DNA from: CAYGZQ01 sp964354375 [NCBI: uncultured Planctomycetota bacterium]
Lineage (GTDB): Bacteria; JAJVIF01; JAPKYR01
DNA: 29,388 bases
Reading direction: 5' to 3'
Assembly (NCBI GenBank): GCA_964354375.1
Contig: CAYGZQ010000030.1
Span: 1 to 29,388 of the forward strand
Shown one piece after another: positions 7,643-15,177 of this stretch. The position numbers and the translations under genes were made by a program. Every line of letters begins with the position of its first letter. Position 1 is the first letter of the stretch. The notes below the pieces were generated by a model that saw only the letters and a program-made list of their open reading frames with translations, was not told the origin of the DNA and ran no database searches.

Positions 7643-8164
7643 ATGGAAATACTGGAGTTCGAGCAGACCGACCCGGCAACTTATAGGATGCGGATCAAGG
7701 TCGCCGCCGACACCCTTGCCAAAGAGTACGAGAAGGTGCTTTCAGAGCTCGTACCCGACACCGATGTCCCCGGATTCAGAGCCGGTAAAGCGCCGAGGAA
7801 AATGGTCGAGCGGCATATCGGCGTGGACGAGATATGGCGTATGGCGCGCGACAGGTCCGCCGAGGATGCCTTCGAGAAAGCGCTCAAGGAGAAGGAATCG
7901 TCGTGCGTCGGGGAGGCCGATTACCAGCACACGGATTACACCGGGGAAGGCGATTACGAGGTCGCTGTCGTCTATCACCCCGAGTCCAAGGAAGCGGGAA
8001 AAGGACATCGGCAGAAGGAGCCTTCAGAGGACCACGAGAGGTCGATGAAGACGGCGCCCGCAGCTGAGCACGTCAAGCGGGGGATCGAAAAGCAGAGAGG
8101 GAGAATGGCGAATCCAAGCATCCCGAATCCGAAACACAAAACCCCGGGGCAGAGAAACAAGTAG
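7643..8164 (+). CDS. Stand-alone trigger factor N-terminal (ribosome-binding) domain protein
   Basis: A protein of 173 residues counting from the ATG at 7643, which lies 6 bases after GGGAG; the adjacent ATG at 7640 would be only 3 bases away. Residues 44-51 are GFRAGKAP, the ribosome-docking signature of trigger factor, at the same distance from the N-terminus as in the full chaperone. The surrounding sequence (KVAADTLAKEYEKVLSEL before, PRKMVERHIG after) also fits the family. The domain ends near residue 115 at YEVAVVYHPES, where full trigger factor enters its PPIase and C-terminal domains. Here a hydrophilic, Lys/Arg/Pro-rich tail of about 55 residues follows and no other frame continues the family. 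The protein should still be able to dock near ribosomal protein L23 at the tunnel exit but lacks the chaperone cradle. A remnant pseudogene is possible, but the gene has its own promoter and a good ribosome-binding site. Confidence 0.8.
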   Translation: MEILEFEQTDPATYRMRIKVAADTLAKEYEKVLSELVPDTDVPGFRAGKAPRKMVERHIGVDEIWRMARDRSAEDAFEKALKEKESSCVGEADYQHTDYTGEGDYEVAVVYHPESKEAGKGHRQKEPSEDHERSMKTAPAAEHVKRGIEKQRGRMANPSIPNPKHKTPGQRNK

Positions 8165-8212
8165 CGCCCGCATCCTGCGCGTGGTTCTTTGGTGAATGAG
8201 GTTTTGAAGGAC

Positions 8213-8231
8213 CATGCGCCGGAGGCGCATG
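8213..8231. repeat. Short palindrome CATGCGCC-GGA-GGCGCATG
   Basis: A perfect 8-bp stem with a GGA loop lies 49 bases after the trigger-factor-domain stop codon and 6 bases before the next palindrome. It may be a transcript-end hairpin, although no T tract follows. Confidence 0.6.
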
Positions 8232-8237
8232 CTACAG

Positions 8238-8313
8238 ACGTAGCCCGGCAATGCACTTGCCGGGATATTTATTAATATATGGAATTCCCGGCGAATGCAT
8301 CGCCGGGCTACGT
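8238..8313. repeat. GTAGCCCGG-family long palindrome
   Basis: Arms 8238-8265 and 8286-8313 pair over 28 positions with only a few mismatches around an AT-rich 20-base loop. The termini ACGTAGCCCGG and CCGGGCTACGT recur in the element at 21913-22013, while the inner parts of the arms are different. Confidence 0.8.
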
Positions 8314-8345
8314 ACTCGCTCAGACTGATGGGCCGGGAAAAAGTG

Positions 8346-8470
8346 TATGCCCCCCTGTAGTCCCCCCCAAGGGGGGGACGGTTAATATATAAACTTCCTG
8401 ACAAACCCGCAATTGATGCGGATCCCGACATACCCCATCCCCCCCTTGGGGGGGATCATAGGGGGGCATA
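8346..8470. repeat. Inverted C-rich elements with first copy of a 76-bp direct repeat
   Basis: TATGCCCCCCTGTAGTCCCC at 8346 and its near-complement ending at 8470 are inverted copies, each containing CCCCCCC-AA/TT-GGGGGGG. The stretch 8392-8467 is the first of two 76-base direct repeats; the second is at 8586-8661. No coding potential is visible. Confidence 0.75.
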
Positions 8471-8522
8471 AATCCAAACATGACTGCTTGCCGCCTTGTC
8501 TCAGTCCATGACCGGCACCATA

Positions 8523-8575
8523 GGACACCCACAAGCACGCTCGAAGACTCGCTTGAGCTTGTGGGCGCCACCCGG
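8523..8575. repeat. REP-like palindrome, copy B
   Basis: A 53-base element that can fold with CCCACAAGC (8528-8536) paired to GCTTGTGGG (8556-8564) around the core GCTCGAAGACTCGC. It matches the reverse complement of 17899-17950 with only about two differences, and shares its core and one terminus with the repeat at 7343-7479. It lies between the two 76-base direct repeats. Confidence 0.8.
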
Positions 8576-8585
8576 CTAATACATC

Positions 8586-8661
8586 AACTTGTGGACAACT
8601 CCGCAATCGAAGCGGATCCCGACATACCCCATCCCCCCCTTGGGGGGGATCACAGGGGGGC
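8586..8661. repeat. Second copy of the 76-bp direct repeat
   Basis: Nearly the same sequence as 8392-8467, offset by 194 bases, including GCGGATCCCGACATACCCCA and the CCCCCCC-TT-GGGGGGG palindrome. Together with the neighbouring elements it fills the 582-base gap between 8165 and 8746, in which no gene is visible. Confidence 0.8.
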
Positions 8662-8674
8662 CGGAGAGGTCAGG

Positions 8675-8703
8675 CACTTGCGCTTGTGAAGGTGCGGTAT
8701 AAT
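8675..8703 (+). promoter_or_regulatory. Promoter of the large lipoprotein gene
   Basis: A consensus -10 box TATAAT lies at 8698-8703. The -35 region is weak: CACTTG at 17 bases or TTGCGC at 14 bases. The GTG start at 8747 would have a leader of about 37 bases. Confidence 0.5.
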
Positions 8704-8746
8704 AAGCGGGTCGGGCGGCAGTGGGTTGGAACCCGGAGACGTGTTC

Positions 8747-11137
8747 GTGCGATTTCTCCGTTCATTTGTCGCATTTTTCGCGCTCGCCATACTGATCTCC
8801 TGCTCGCCCGGCGGGAGCGGCAGAACCGACCCCATTCGCGATCAGACCGAATCAGCGCCGCCCGGGACCATCACCACGGTGGGACCCGTGTGGTCGGGCT
8901 CCCACCTGCAGTTTGTCGCAAAGCTCGCCCTCGATCCCTCCGCCGCCGGTATCGAGATTATTCCCGACCGCTCGGTCATGACCCATCTCGACCTGGCGTA
9001 CTTCTGGAAGTACTACGGCTACATGCTTTCGGTGAAGGTGCTGGGGCACGACCCGGTAGGGCATAAGCTGACAGTGCGGATCACGTTCACGAATCCTCTG
9101 GGAAAAGAGCTCAGAGACATCCGCGCGATTTTCCCGAAGGATTCAGACATCGTACCGATCACAATCGACGGCTGGAGTGTGCGCGGCGGAGCACCTGCGA
9201 GCAATCCCGACCCCTGTTTTGGTTTCGGGCTGACTTACCCGAAACGCGCGATGGCTCCCGGCGACAGCGATTCGCGGGAAATTGTCTTCTCCTACAAACC
9301 GCCGCTGTCGCTGAAGAACCTGACGTTCGTCCTTGACGCGACGGTGGAGAAGAACACGGCGGAACCCTACCAGTTCGGTCAGGCGGCTATAACGGGAAGA
9401 TTTTTTCACGTCGCGATGTCCGACTGGCAGGACGACATCACAACCGCGGTTCTGGACACAAGACCGTGCGGGCTGATCTATCCTCTTCGACTCGCATCAT
9501 TCGGGCAGCAGGGCGAATGGGGCACGAGCATACCCGACATCGCCCCCGGGAATTACCGTCTCAGGCTCACGGCGGAAAGCCCGGAATCGCCGGGCGAGAT
9601 CGGGGAGGATAAGCCCGCGGTCGCGGTGACATGGGTCGATCTGCACTGGCCGCCCGACGGGCCTCCAGTTCCCATTCCCAAGGGCCATGGGATATACGGC
9701 TACAGCTTCATCGATCCGGACACGAATCTTCCGCCCACGGACGCGAACGCATTTGTCGACAGGTTCAGAAACGACATGGGCGGCGACTGGCTGATCATGG
9801 AGTACGGGGAGATATGCAACTCGGGCTACCTGGCCATGAATGCGTGGGTGCCGCAGTACGTGTACTGGCTTCATAACGCCGCGCCGGACCTCCCCATACA
9901 CCTGAACCTGGATAATCTAGGATTCGTCGCGCCCGCCAACGACCCGTGCCAGCACGAGCCGGAGAACTACACCGATACGTTTTTCAATCACCTCATGGCG
10001 AGCATCCAGGGGCAGATTCTGGAGAACCCGCAGTTCGACTGCATTTCCGGACTGCATTTCGACATCGAGATTTTCCCGGGGAGCTATACCGAGGATCAGT
10101 TGTTTATCATCTACAGGCGCTATGCGGATTTTCTGGCAAGGCTGCATCTGGAAGCCGGTCTGAGGGGGCGCAACATCACGATCTACGAGTTCGACCGTCA
10201 TCCGCACAAGGTGGTCGGCGACCTTGCGTATCTCTGCACCACGGACGCGTTCCTGGGAGAGGTGTACTTCGACAGGTTCACGTGGGACTGGGACCCGGCG
10301 GAGCACGCGACGTCATTCGAGGCGCTCAAGAAGATCCTGGGCGTGCATCGAGCATGGGCGAAGGAATACGGACGGCCGTACTATCCGGTGCTCGGGACAT
10401 TCTCCGGCTGGATCGACGCTTACAAGGACACGCTGGGGTCCATAACGGTATGTCCGGGCCAGTACCTGTTGTTGATCGACGATCACTGCTTTGGGAAGGG
10501 CCCCCTGCACACCATCAACGAGTTCGACATCGTCAAAGCCAAGGATATCCACGGGAAACTTGTCGAGAGGGTGATACTGTACATCGACTCGGGCGAGCCG
10601 ATATTCCCGTCCAACGGTTTCGCGGTCTATCTGCTTGGGGACGACAATCCGAACAATATAGCGGACGACACGGTTTTCTGCCGGACGGCTTATGCTATGG
10701 CGAAGGCGCTTCGGTCGATCCAGGAGGTCCGCGATCCGCTGGTCCGAGGGGTAGTCACTTTTCGATACGAGAACAACTCGTACTGGAAGGCGGGCGCGTA
10801 CGCCGACCCTCTCGGGCGTGGAGACATCACCGCCGTGTCCGGGCAGATACGTTTCGGCGACGGGCTGGACATTCAGAAGCATCCGGAGCTGTGGGGGCTG
10901 ATAACGATAGAGCTGCTCGATCCCCTTACGCCCGAGGTCCTGAACCATCCCTGCTATCGGACATCGATCGACATCGTTGGAATCGCGGACGGGTCCTACA
11001 TTTTCCCGGACCTTCCGCGCGGCAAGATCACTATACGTGCGGTCGCGCCGGGCTGGGAGAGCGATCCGGTCACCCTCAACATGGACCAGAATTTTGCCTA
11101 CAAGGACCATGTCGATCTGATCCTGAAGCCGAAGTAG
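8747..11137 (+). CDS. Large lipoprotein with putative TIM-barrel-like domain and carboxypeptidase-regulatory-like C-terminus
   Basis: A protein of 796 residues from the GTG at 8747, which sits 8 bases after GGAG and gives a short lipoprotein signal (RFLRSFVAFFALA, lipobox ILISC). Earlier in-frame TTG (8726) and GTG (8741) codons are poorer starts. Residues about 30-300 are a beta-rich domain of unknown type. Residues about 315-640 alternate strands and helices, with IYGYSFIDPD at the first strand and GLHFDIEIF near residue 435-443; D439 and E441 recall the acidic D-x-E of barrel glycosidases such as GH18, but overall similarity is not recognisable. Residues about 690-796 look like a transthyretin or carboxypeptidase-regulatory fold (SYIFPDLPRGKITIRAVAPG). 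The M16 peptidase gene starts 20 bases downstream, so the two form an operon. A role in binding or cleaving extracellular polysaccharide is inference only. Confidence 0.85.
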   Translation: MRFLRSFVAFFALAILISCSPGGSGRTDPIRDQTESAPPGTITTVGPVWSGSHLQFVAKLALDPSAAGIEIIPDRSVMTHLDLAYFWKYYGYMLSVKVLGHDPVGHKLTVRITFTNPLGKELRDIRAIFPKDSDIVPITIDGWSVRGGAPASNPDPCFGFGLTYPKRAMAPGDSDSREIVFSYKPPLSLKNLTFVLDATVEKNTAEPYQFGQAAITGRFFHVAMSDWQDDITTAVLDTRPCGLIYPLRLASFGQQGEWGTSIPDIAPGNYRLRLTAESPESPGEIGEDKPAVAVTWVDLHWPPDGPPVPIPKGHGIYGYSFIDPDTNLPPTDANAFVDRFRNDMGGDWLIMEYGEICNSGYLAMNAWVPQYVYWLHNAAPDLPIHLNLDNLGFVAPANDPCQHEPENYTDTFFNHLMASIQGQILENPQFDCISGLHFDIEIFPGSYTEDQLFIIYRRYADFLARLHLEAGLRGRNITIYEFDRHPHKVVGDLAYLCTTDAFLGEVYFDRFTWDWDPAEHATSFEALKKILGVHRAWAKEYGRPYYPVLGTFSGWIDAYKDTLGSITVCPGQYLLLIDDHCFGKGPLHTINEFDIVKAKDIHGKLVERVILYIDSGEPIFPSNGFAVYLLGDDNPNNIADDTVFCRTAYAMAKALRSIQEVRDPLVRGVVTFRYENNSYWKAGAYADPLGRGDITAVSGQIRFGDGLDIQKHPELWGLITIELLDPLTPEVLNHPCYRTSIDIVGIADGSYIFPDLPRGKITIRAVAPGWESDPVTLNMDQNFAYKDHVDLILKPK

Positions 11138-11157
11138 GTCGCCCGCATCAAACGCCC

Positions 11158-13818
11158 ATGCCGAATCGACGTTTCGAAATTCTCCCCACCGGAATGAAAA
11201 TACTCATCGAGGAGGTCCGGGCGTTTCCAGTTGTGCTCTTCGACATGTGGGTGCGGGCAGGCTCGCGGGACGAATCGGGGGACGAATGGGGGATGTCTCA
11301 CTTCCTCGAACACATGCTCTTCAATGGAAATCGTCAGTTGTCGAAGGACGACATGAAGCGGGCGATTTTCGAGATCGGGGGCGATGACAACGCGGCAACA
11401 TGGCAGGACGTCACCAATTACTTCATGCTTGTCACATCGGATCAGTTCGAGCGGGGGCTCGAGATTCATCACGCTCTGATGACCTCCCCGATTCTTTCCG
11501 ACGATGAATTCTCGCGGGAGAGGGAAGTGGTGCTGGAGGAAATCCGGCTTTACGAGGACAGCCCGTCGGAGACCGTCAGGGAGAAGGCCGAGAACCTGTT
11601 ATTCGACGGCCTCGGCTACGATCATCCGATTCTCGGCACCTCCACCGTCGTCGGGAAAATGACTCCCCAGATGCTGCGGGCCTATTATTCGAGACGCTAT
11701 TCTCCGGAGAAGATGCTGCTTATCGTTGCGGGGGACTTCGATTCCGAACAGGTCCTGCCGCTCATACGCGACAAGTATTCGGATTTTGCCCGGCAGGATC
11801 GCGCGAAGGCTTCGACAATCCGCGATAAAGGCGTCGAGGGATCGAAAATACTCGCCATCGCGTCCGAGATCGACGCAACCTACCTCTCCGTGTATTTCAA
11901 GGGTCCTCCGCTGAAAAGCGCCGACACCTATGCGCTCGACATTCTTATGGACGCACTCGGGGGATGCCGGTCCGCGCGGCTCAATTCGCGCCTCTTCGAG
12001 AAGCTCAATCTTGTCACTTCCATAGAAGCGTCCAATCGGTCATACATGGACGCGGGCCTGCTGGGGATCGATGTTGAGATGATGGACTCGGCGAAGGTCC
12101 AGCAGGTGGTCGATGAGATTTTCAAGATTCTGACGGGGGTTGCATCGAAGGGACTGAGCGACGAGGAAATCGAGCGGTCCAGGAGGCGGATTCACGCGGA
12201 TCACGTGTTTCGCGACGAAACGCTTTGGGGCATAAGCGCCTTCTATGGGCAGGTGATATCGCTGACCGGGCTTGAAGTGGCCGACAACTACCTGGACAGG
12301 ATTCTCAGCGTCACTCCGTCGCAGGTCGTCGATGCAGCTCGCCGCTATCTGACGCCCGAGAACATGGTTGTCGGCGTGAATTATCCGGAGGGCGATAACG
12401 TCGAGGTCTCGATAAGGGGATTTGTTCGGCCAGGCACTGAAAGAGACCCCAAAGAGCAGGGCCTGTGTGTGGGGCAGGCTTTCCAGCCTGCCGTCCATGC
12501 GGAATCGAGAAGCGGCAGGCTGGAAAGCCTGCCCCACAAGAGAGTCATTCAAGATGACACAAGGCTTGGGCCGGTCATACGGGAGCAGCTACCGAACGGT
12601 GTCACATGGCTGTTTCAACACAATCCGTCGAATCCCGCGGTATCGATCCAGGTTTTCGTACGGGGCGGCCTTGCGCATGAAACATGGGAGACGAACGGGA
12701 TCGCGCAGGTCACGCTGCGCGCCCTTCGAAAAGGCACGGTCGGGAAATCGGTCGATGCGCTGAACCTTGCTTTCGACAGCCTCAGCGCGAGGATGGACTC
12801 GGATTGCGACTTCGACTATCTCTCCATCGAGAGCCTCTTTCTCGCGCGCGATTTTCGCGAGGGATTCGGGCTTCTGGCCGAGCTTGCCCTGCAACCGTCG
12901 TTCCCGGAGGTCGAGGTCGAGAAGGTCAGGAATGAGGCCCTGGGGCTGATAATCCGGAACAACGATGATATTCAGCAGGTCGGCCTGGACCGGCTCAGGC
13001 TGGAGATTTTCGGATGCAATCATCCGTACGGACGTCAGCCGTGCGGCAGAACGGAAGCGGTGTCGGCCCTCAAGCTCGACGATATCCGGGATTTTCACGA
13101 GAGGGTGTATTCGCCGGAAAACATCATAGTCAGTGTCGCGGGAGATGTGGGGGCGGACGATGTTCGCAAGCTGATTGAGGAAAATTTCGGACCGCTTGTG
13201 TCGAGGGGCAAGGAAGGAGTCGCGGATTTCCCCCCACCCTCCGAGATTCAAGGCGAGAGGATCGTCGCGATCCCTCGGGATAAGAGCCAGGTGAGGATCG
13301 CGATCGGGAAACCGGGACCTTCCATCTCGGAGGCCGATTTTCCCGCGGCGAAAATGACGGACACAATCCTCGGAGGCACTTCGTACTCGCGTCTGTTCGG
13401 GACTCTCAGGGACCGGGAAGGTCTGGCGTACGACGCCTACACGGACATCCGTCGCGCGAGGCTGAGTCCGCTTTTCATAACGTCCATGGGGACCGCCCCG
13501 GAGAATCGGGAGCGTGCAATCGAGGCAATCAGGCATGAATTCAAGGAAATGGGGGAGCGCGGACCTTCCCCCGACGAACTCGCGAACGCGCGCACCTGGC
13601 TTCGCGCCGACACTCTCATCCGGCGGCAAGGCAACGTGCATCTCGCCGCAATTCTGGGAAGGAACGAATCTCTCGGCCTGCCCTGCGATTTCGAGGCGCG
13701 TCTGCTCGAGCTGTACCGGGAAGTGACCCGCGACGACGTGATCGGGGCGGCCCGCAAATACTGCGATCCTGAGAACCTGGTGATCACAGTCTGCGGACCC
13801 GTACCGCCCCCGCGTTAG
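11158..13818 (+). CDS. M16 family zinc metallopeptidase (two-half, pitrilysin/PqqL-like)
   Basis: A protein of 886 residues. The same frame is open far upstream inside the lipoprotein gene, but homology begins at the ATG at 11158 (FEILPTGMKILIEE). The N-half holds the inverted zinc motif HxxEH (H48, E51, H52 in SHFLEHMLFNG) and the downstream acidic ligand at E127/E128 (VVLEEIRLYED), so it should be catalytic. The C-half, from about residue 467 (REQLPNGVTWLF), lacks HxxEH but keeps the substrate-binding pattern SYSRLFGTLRDREGLAYD. This is the usual active-plus-inactive layout that encloses peptide substrates. No signal peptide is visible, so it may act in the cytoplasm or be exported another way. 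Residues about 437-461, in the linker between halves, are encoded by a palindromic repeat (12468-12538) that keeps the frame. It is co-transcribed with the lipoprotein before it. No obvious ribosome-binding site precedes the start. Confidence 0.93.
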   Translation: MPNRRFEILPTGMKILIEEVRAFPVVLFDMWVRAGSRDESGDEWGMSHFLEHMLFNGNRQLSKDDMKRAIFEIGGDDNAATWQDVTNYFMLVTSDQFERGLEIHHALMTSPILSDDEFSREREVVLEEIRLYEDSPSETVREKAENLLFDGLGYDHPILGTSTVVGKMTPQMLRAYYSRRYSPEKMLLIVAGDFDSEQVLPLIRDKYSDFARQDRAKASTIRDKGVEGSKILAIASEIDATYLSVYFKGPPLKSADTYALDILMDALGGCRSARLNSRLFEKLNLVTSIEASNRSYMDAGLLGIDVEMMDSAKVQQVVDEIFKILTGVASKGLSDEEIERSRRRIHADHVFRDETLWGISAFYGQVISLTGLEVADNYLDRILSVTPSQVVDAARRYLTPENMVVGVNYPEGDNVEVSIRGFVRPGTERDPKEQGLCVGQAFQPAVHAESRSGRLESLPHKRVIQDDTRLGPVIREQLPNGVTWLFQHNPSNPAVSIQVFVRGGLAHETWETNGIAQVTLRALRKGTVGKSVDALNLAFDSLSARMDSDCDFDYLSIESLFLARDFREGFGLLAELALQPSFPEVEVEKVRNEALGLIIRNNDDIQQVGLDRLRLEIFGCNHPYGRQPCGRTEAVSALKLDDIRDFHERVYSPENIIVSVAGDVGADDVRKLIEENFGPLVSRGKEGVADFPPPSEIQGERIVAIPRDKSQVRIAIGKPGPSISEADFPAAKMTDTILGGTSYSRLFGTLRDREGLAYDAYTDIRRARLSPLFITSMGTAPENRERAIEAIRHEFKEMGERGPSPDELANARTWLRADTLIRRQGNVHLAAILGRNESLGLPCDFEARLLELYREVTRDDVIGAARKYCDPENLVITVCGPVPPPR
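12468..12538. repeat. GGCAGGC palindrome inserted in frame in the M16 gene
   Basis: Two perfect 25-base arms (12468-12492 and 12514-12538) flank a 21-base loop. The right arm is found again, base for base, at 25345-25369 in an intergenic region, and its CTGGAAAG core recurs at 28555-28622. Here it is translated as GQAFQPA...GRLESLPH in the interdomain linker, which shows that the repeat, and not the protein, is the source of the sequence. Confidence 0.92.
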
Positions 13819-13828
13819 GCTTCTTCGT

Positions 13829-13935
13829 CTTCTTTGTGCTCCTTCGTGTCCTTCGTGCCTTTGTGGTTATTTTTTTCAGGAAGAAAGAGAAAACGAACCA
13901 CCAAGGCACCAAGAACACCAAGGGGCACGAAGAAG
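13829..13935. repeat. CTTCGTG-type inverted repeat after the M16 gene
   Basis: Arms 13829-13868 and 13896-13935 are complementary at about 34 of 40 positions around a 27-base loop. Each arm is built of roughly 9-base units (CTTTGTGCT, CCTTCGTGT, CCTTCGTGC). A run of seven T residues follows the left arm. It starts about 10 bases after the M16 stop codon and may terminate that transcript. Similar repeats are common between genes of many environmental bacteria. Confidence 0.8.
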
Positions 13936-13982
13936 AGGGGGCAAGCGAGTTTCGATGTCATTGCTTTCCGCCACAAGAGGGG

Positions 13983-14011
13983 ATGACAGTAGGCCTGTAG
14001 TGGGATAGTAT
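13983..14011 (+). promoter_or_regulatory. Possible promoter of the ADP-ribosylglycohydrolase gene
   Basis: ATGACA (13983-13988) and TAGTAT (14006-14011) are 17 bases apart, 35 bases before the ATG at 14047. The -35 box is a 5 of 6 match and the -10 box a 4 of 6 match. Confidence 0.4.
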
Positions 14012-14046
14012 GTCAGAGAGGGGCCGGGGAATCCGTTGGCGTTTGC

Positions 14047-15129
14047 ATGGGTAAACAGCGCTCAAAACCGAAAGTCCTGGACCGATTCGTGGGCTGCCTT
14101 CTGGGGCTTGCGTGCGGGGACGCTATGGGGGCGCCGGTGGAGGAATGGTCGCCGGAGACGATCCGGTCCAGCCTGGGTTTCATCAGGGATTACCAGACCA
14201 CCATACTGGGTCGCGGGGTAGTGACCGACGACACCCAGATGGCCATTCTTCTGTCGCAGAGCATCATTCAGAACGAGTATTTCGATCCGTCGCACTTCGC
14301 CTACACCCTGGGCGAATGGATGAAACGGGTCGATGAGGGCCAGGAGTCGGGACGCGGAGCGGGACAGACGGTCAGTCTCGCCGCCCGACGTCTGTACAAA
14401 GGCACGTACTGGAAGCGGTCCGGCGAATTCTCGGCAGGCAACTCCGCGGCAGTCAGGGTAGCTCCGCTTGCGCTGTTCCACTGCAAACGTCCCGACGAGA
14501 CCCTTCTGAGGGACGCGGCGGACAGCTCGATCCCGACCCATATCGATCCGCTCGCGATCGCGGGCACACAGGTTTTCGCACTCGCCATCAGCCGACTTAC
14601 GAGGGAAGATTACGAGGGTTTCAATCCGATCGAATTCGCCGAGCAGGTGGCCGTGATCGCGCGAACGCTCAGCGGGCAGGTCGCGGATTCCATCGACGAG
14701 CTTATCCACAGGCTTCAGGGACGGCAGGTCGATCAGCTCGCGTTCGTGGTGCCCGGCGGACCCCAGGAGATCACTCATTTCGATCGGGGCATGTTTCTGG
14801 ACGAAGACATCAGGGAACTCATCCGTATGGGGACGGGCAAATTCATTTTGCAGACGCTGCCGGCTGCGATGTTCAGCTTTCTCGTTCATCCCTACGATTT
14901 CGAGTCGGCTGTCCTATGCGCGGTGAATGCGGGCGGCGACGCGGACACGATCGCAGCCATGACCGGCTCGCTTTCGGGAGCTTTCAACGGCGCGCAGGGG
15001 ATACCGATTCGATGGCTGAAAGAGCTCGAAAAGAAAGACCTCCTGATCGATCTCGCCAACATGCTGTACGACCTCGCCACGGAGGGTCGCACCACGCGGG
15101 AGATCGGCGGCTGGCGCCTCGTGGAGTAA
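14047..15129 (+). CDS. ADP-ribosylglycohydrolase (DraG/ARH family)
   Basis: A cytosolic protein of 360 residues that probably removes ADP-ribose from proteins or small molecules with the help of two divalent metal ions. The family start FVGCLLGLACGDAMGAPVEEW is at residues 14-34, the metal-binding TDDT at 60-63, and the second metal site GGDADT at about 295-301, followed by GSLSGAFNG and IPIRW, all in the usual order and spacing. The length is normal. No ADP-ribosyltransferase or nitrogenase gene is present in the window, so the substrate is unknown and a nitrogenase-specific DraG function should not be assumed. It has its own probable promoter and converges on the glycosyltransferase gene, 48 bases apart. 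Confidence 0.93.
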   Translation: MGKQRSKPKVLDRFVGCLLGLACGDAMGAPVEEWSPETIRSSLGFIRDYQTTILGRGVVTDDTQMAILLSQSIIQNEYFDPSHFAYTLGEWMKRVDEGQESGRGAGQTVSLAARRLYKGTYWKRSGEFSAGNSAAVRVAPLALFHCKRPDETLLRDAADSSIPTHIDPLAIAGTQVFALAISRLTREDYEGFNPIEFAEQVAVIARTLSGQVADSIDELIHRLQGRQVDQLAFVVPGGPQEITHFDRGMFLDEDIRELIRMGTGKFILQTLPAAMFSFLVHPYDFESAVLCAVNAGGDADTIAAMTGSLSGAFNGAQGIPIRWLKELEKKDLLIDLANMLYDLATEGRTTREIGGWRLVE

Positions 15130-15177
15130 CTCCCTGTTCAGAACAACTCGGATTCAAGCCGACATCGCGGGCCATTC

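Noticed and set aside
8392-8661. CRISPR array
   Set aside because: Only two direct repeats of 76 bases, internally palindromic and C/G-rich, with no regular spacers and no cas genes.
9946-11157. Upstream extension of the M16 frame inside the lipoprotein gene
   Set aside because: The translated extension is low-complexity and lies over a well-supported gene in another frame. M16 homology begins only after the ATG at 11158.
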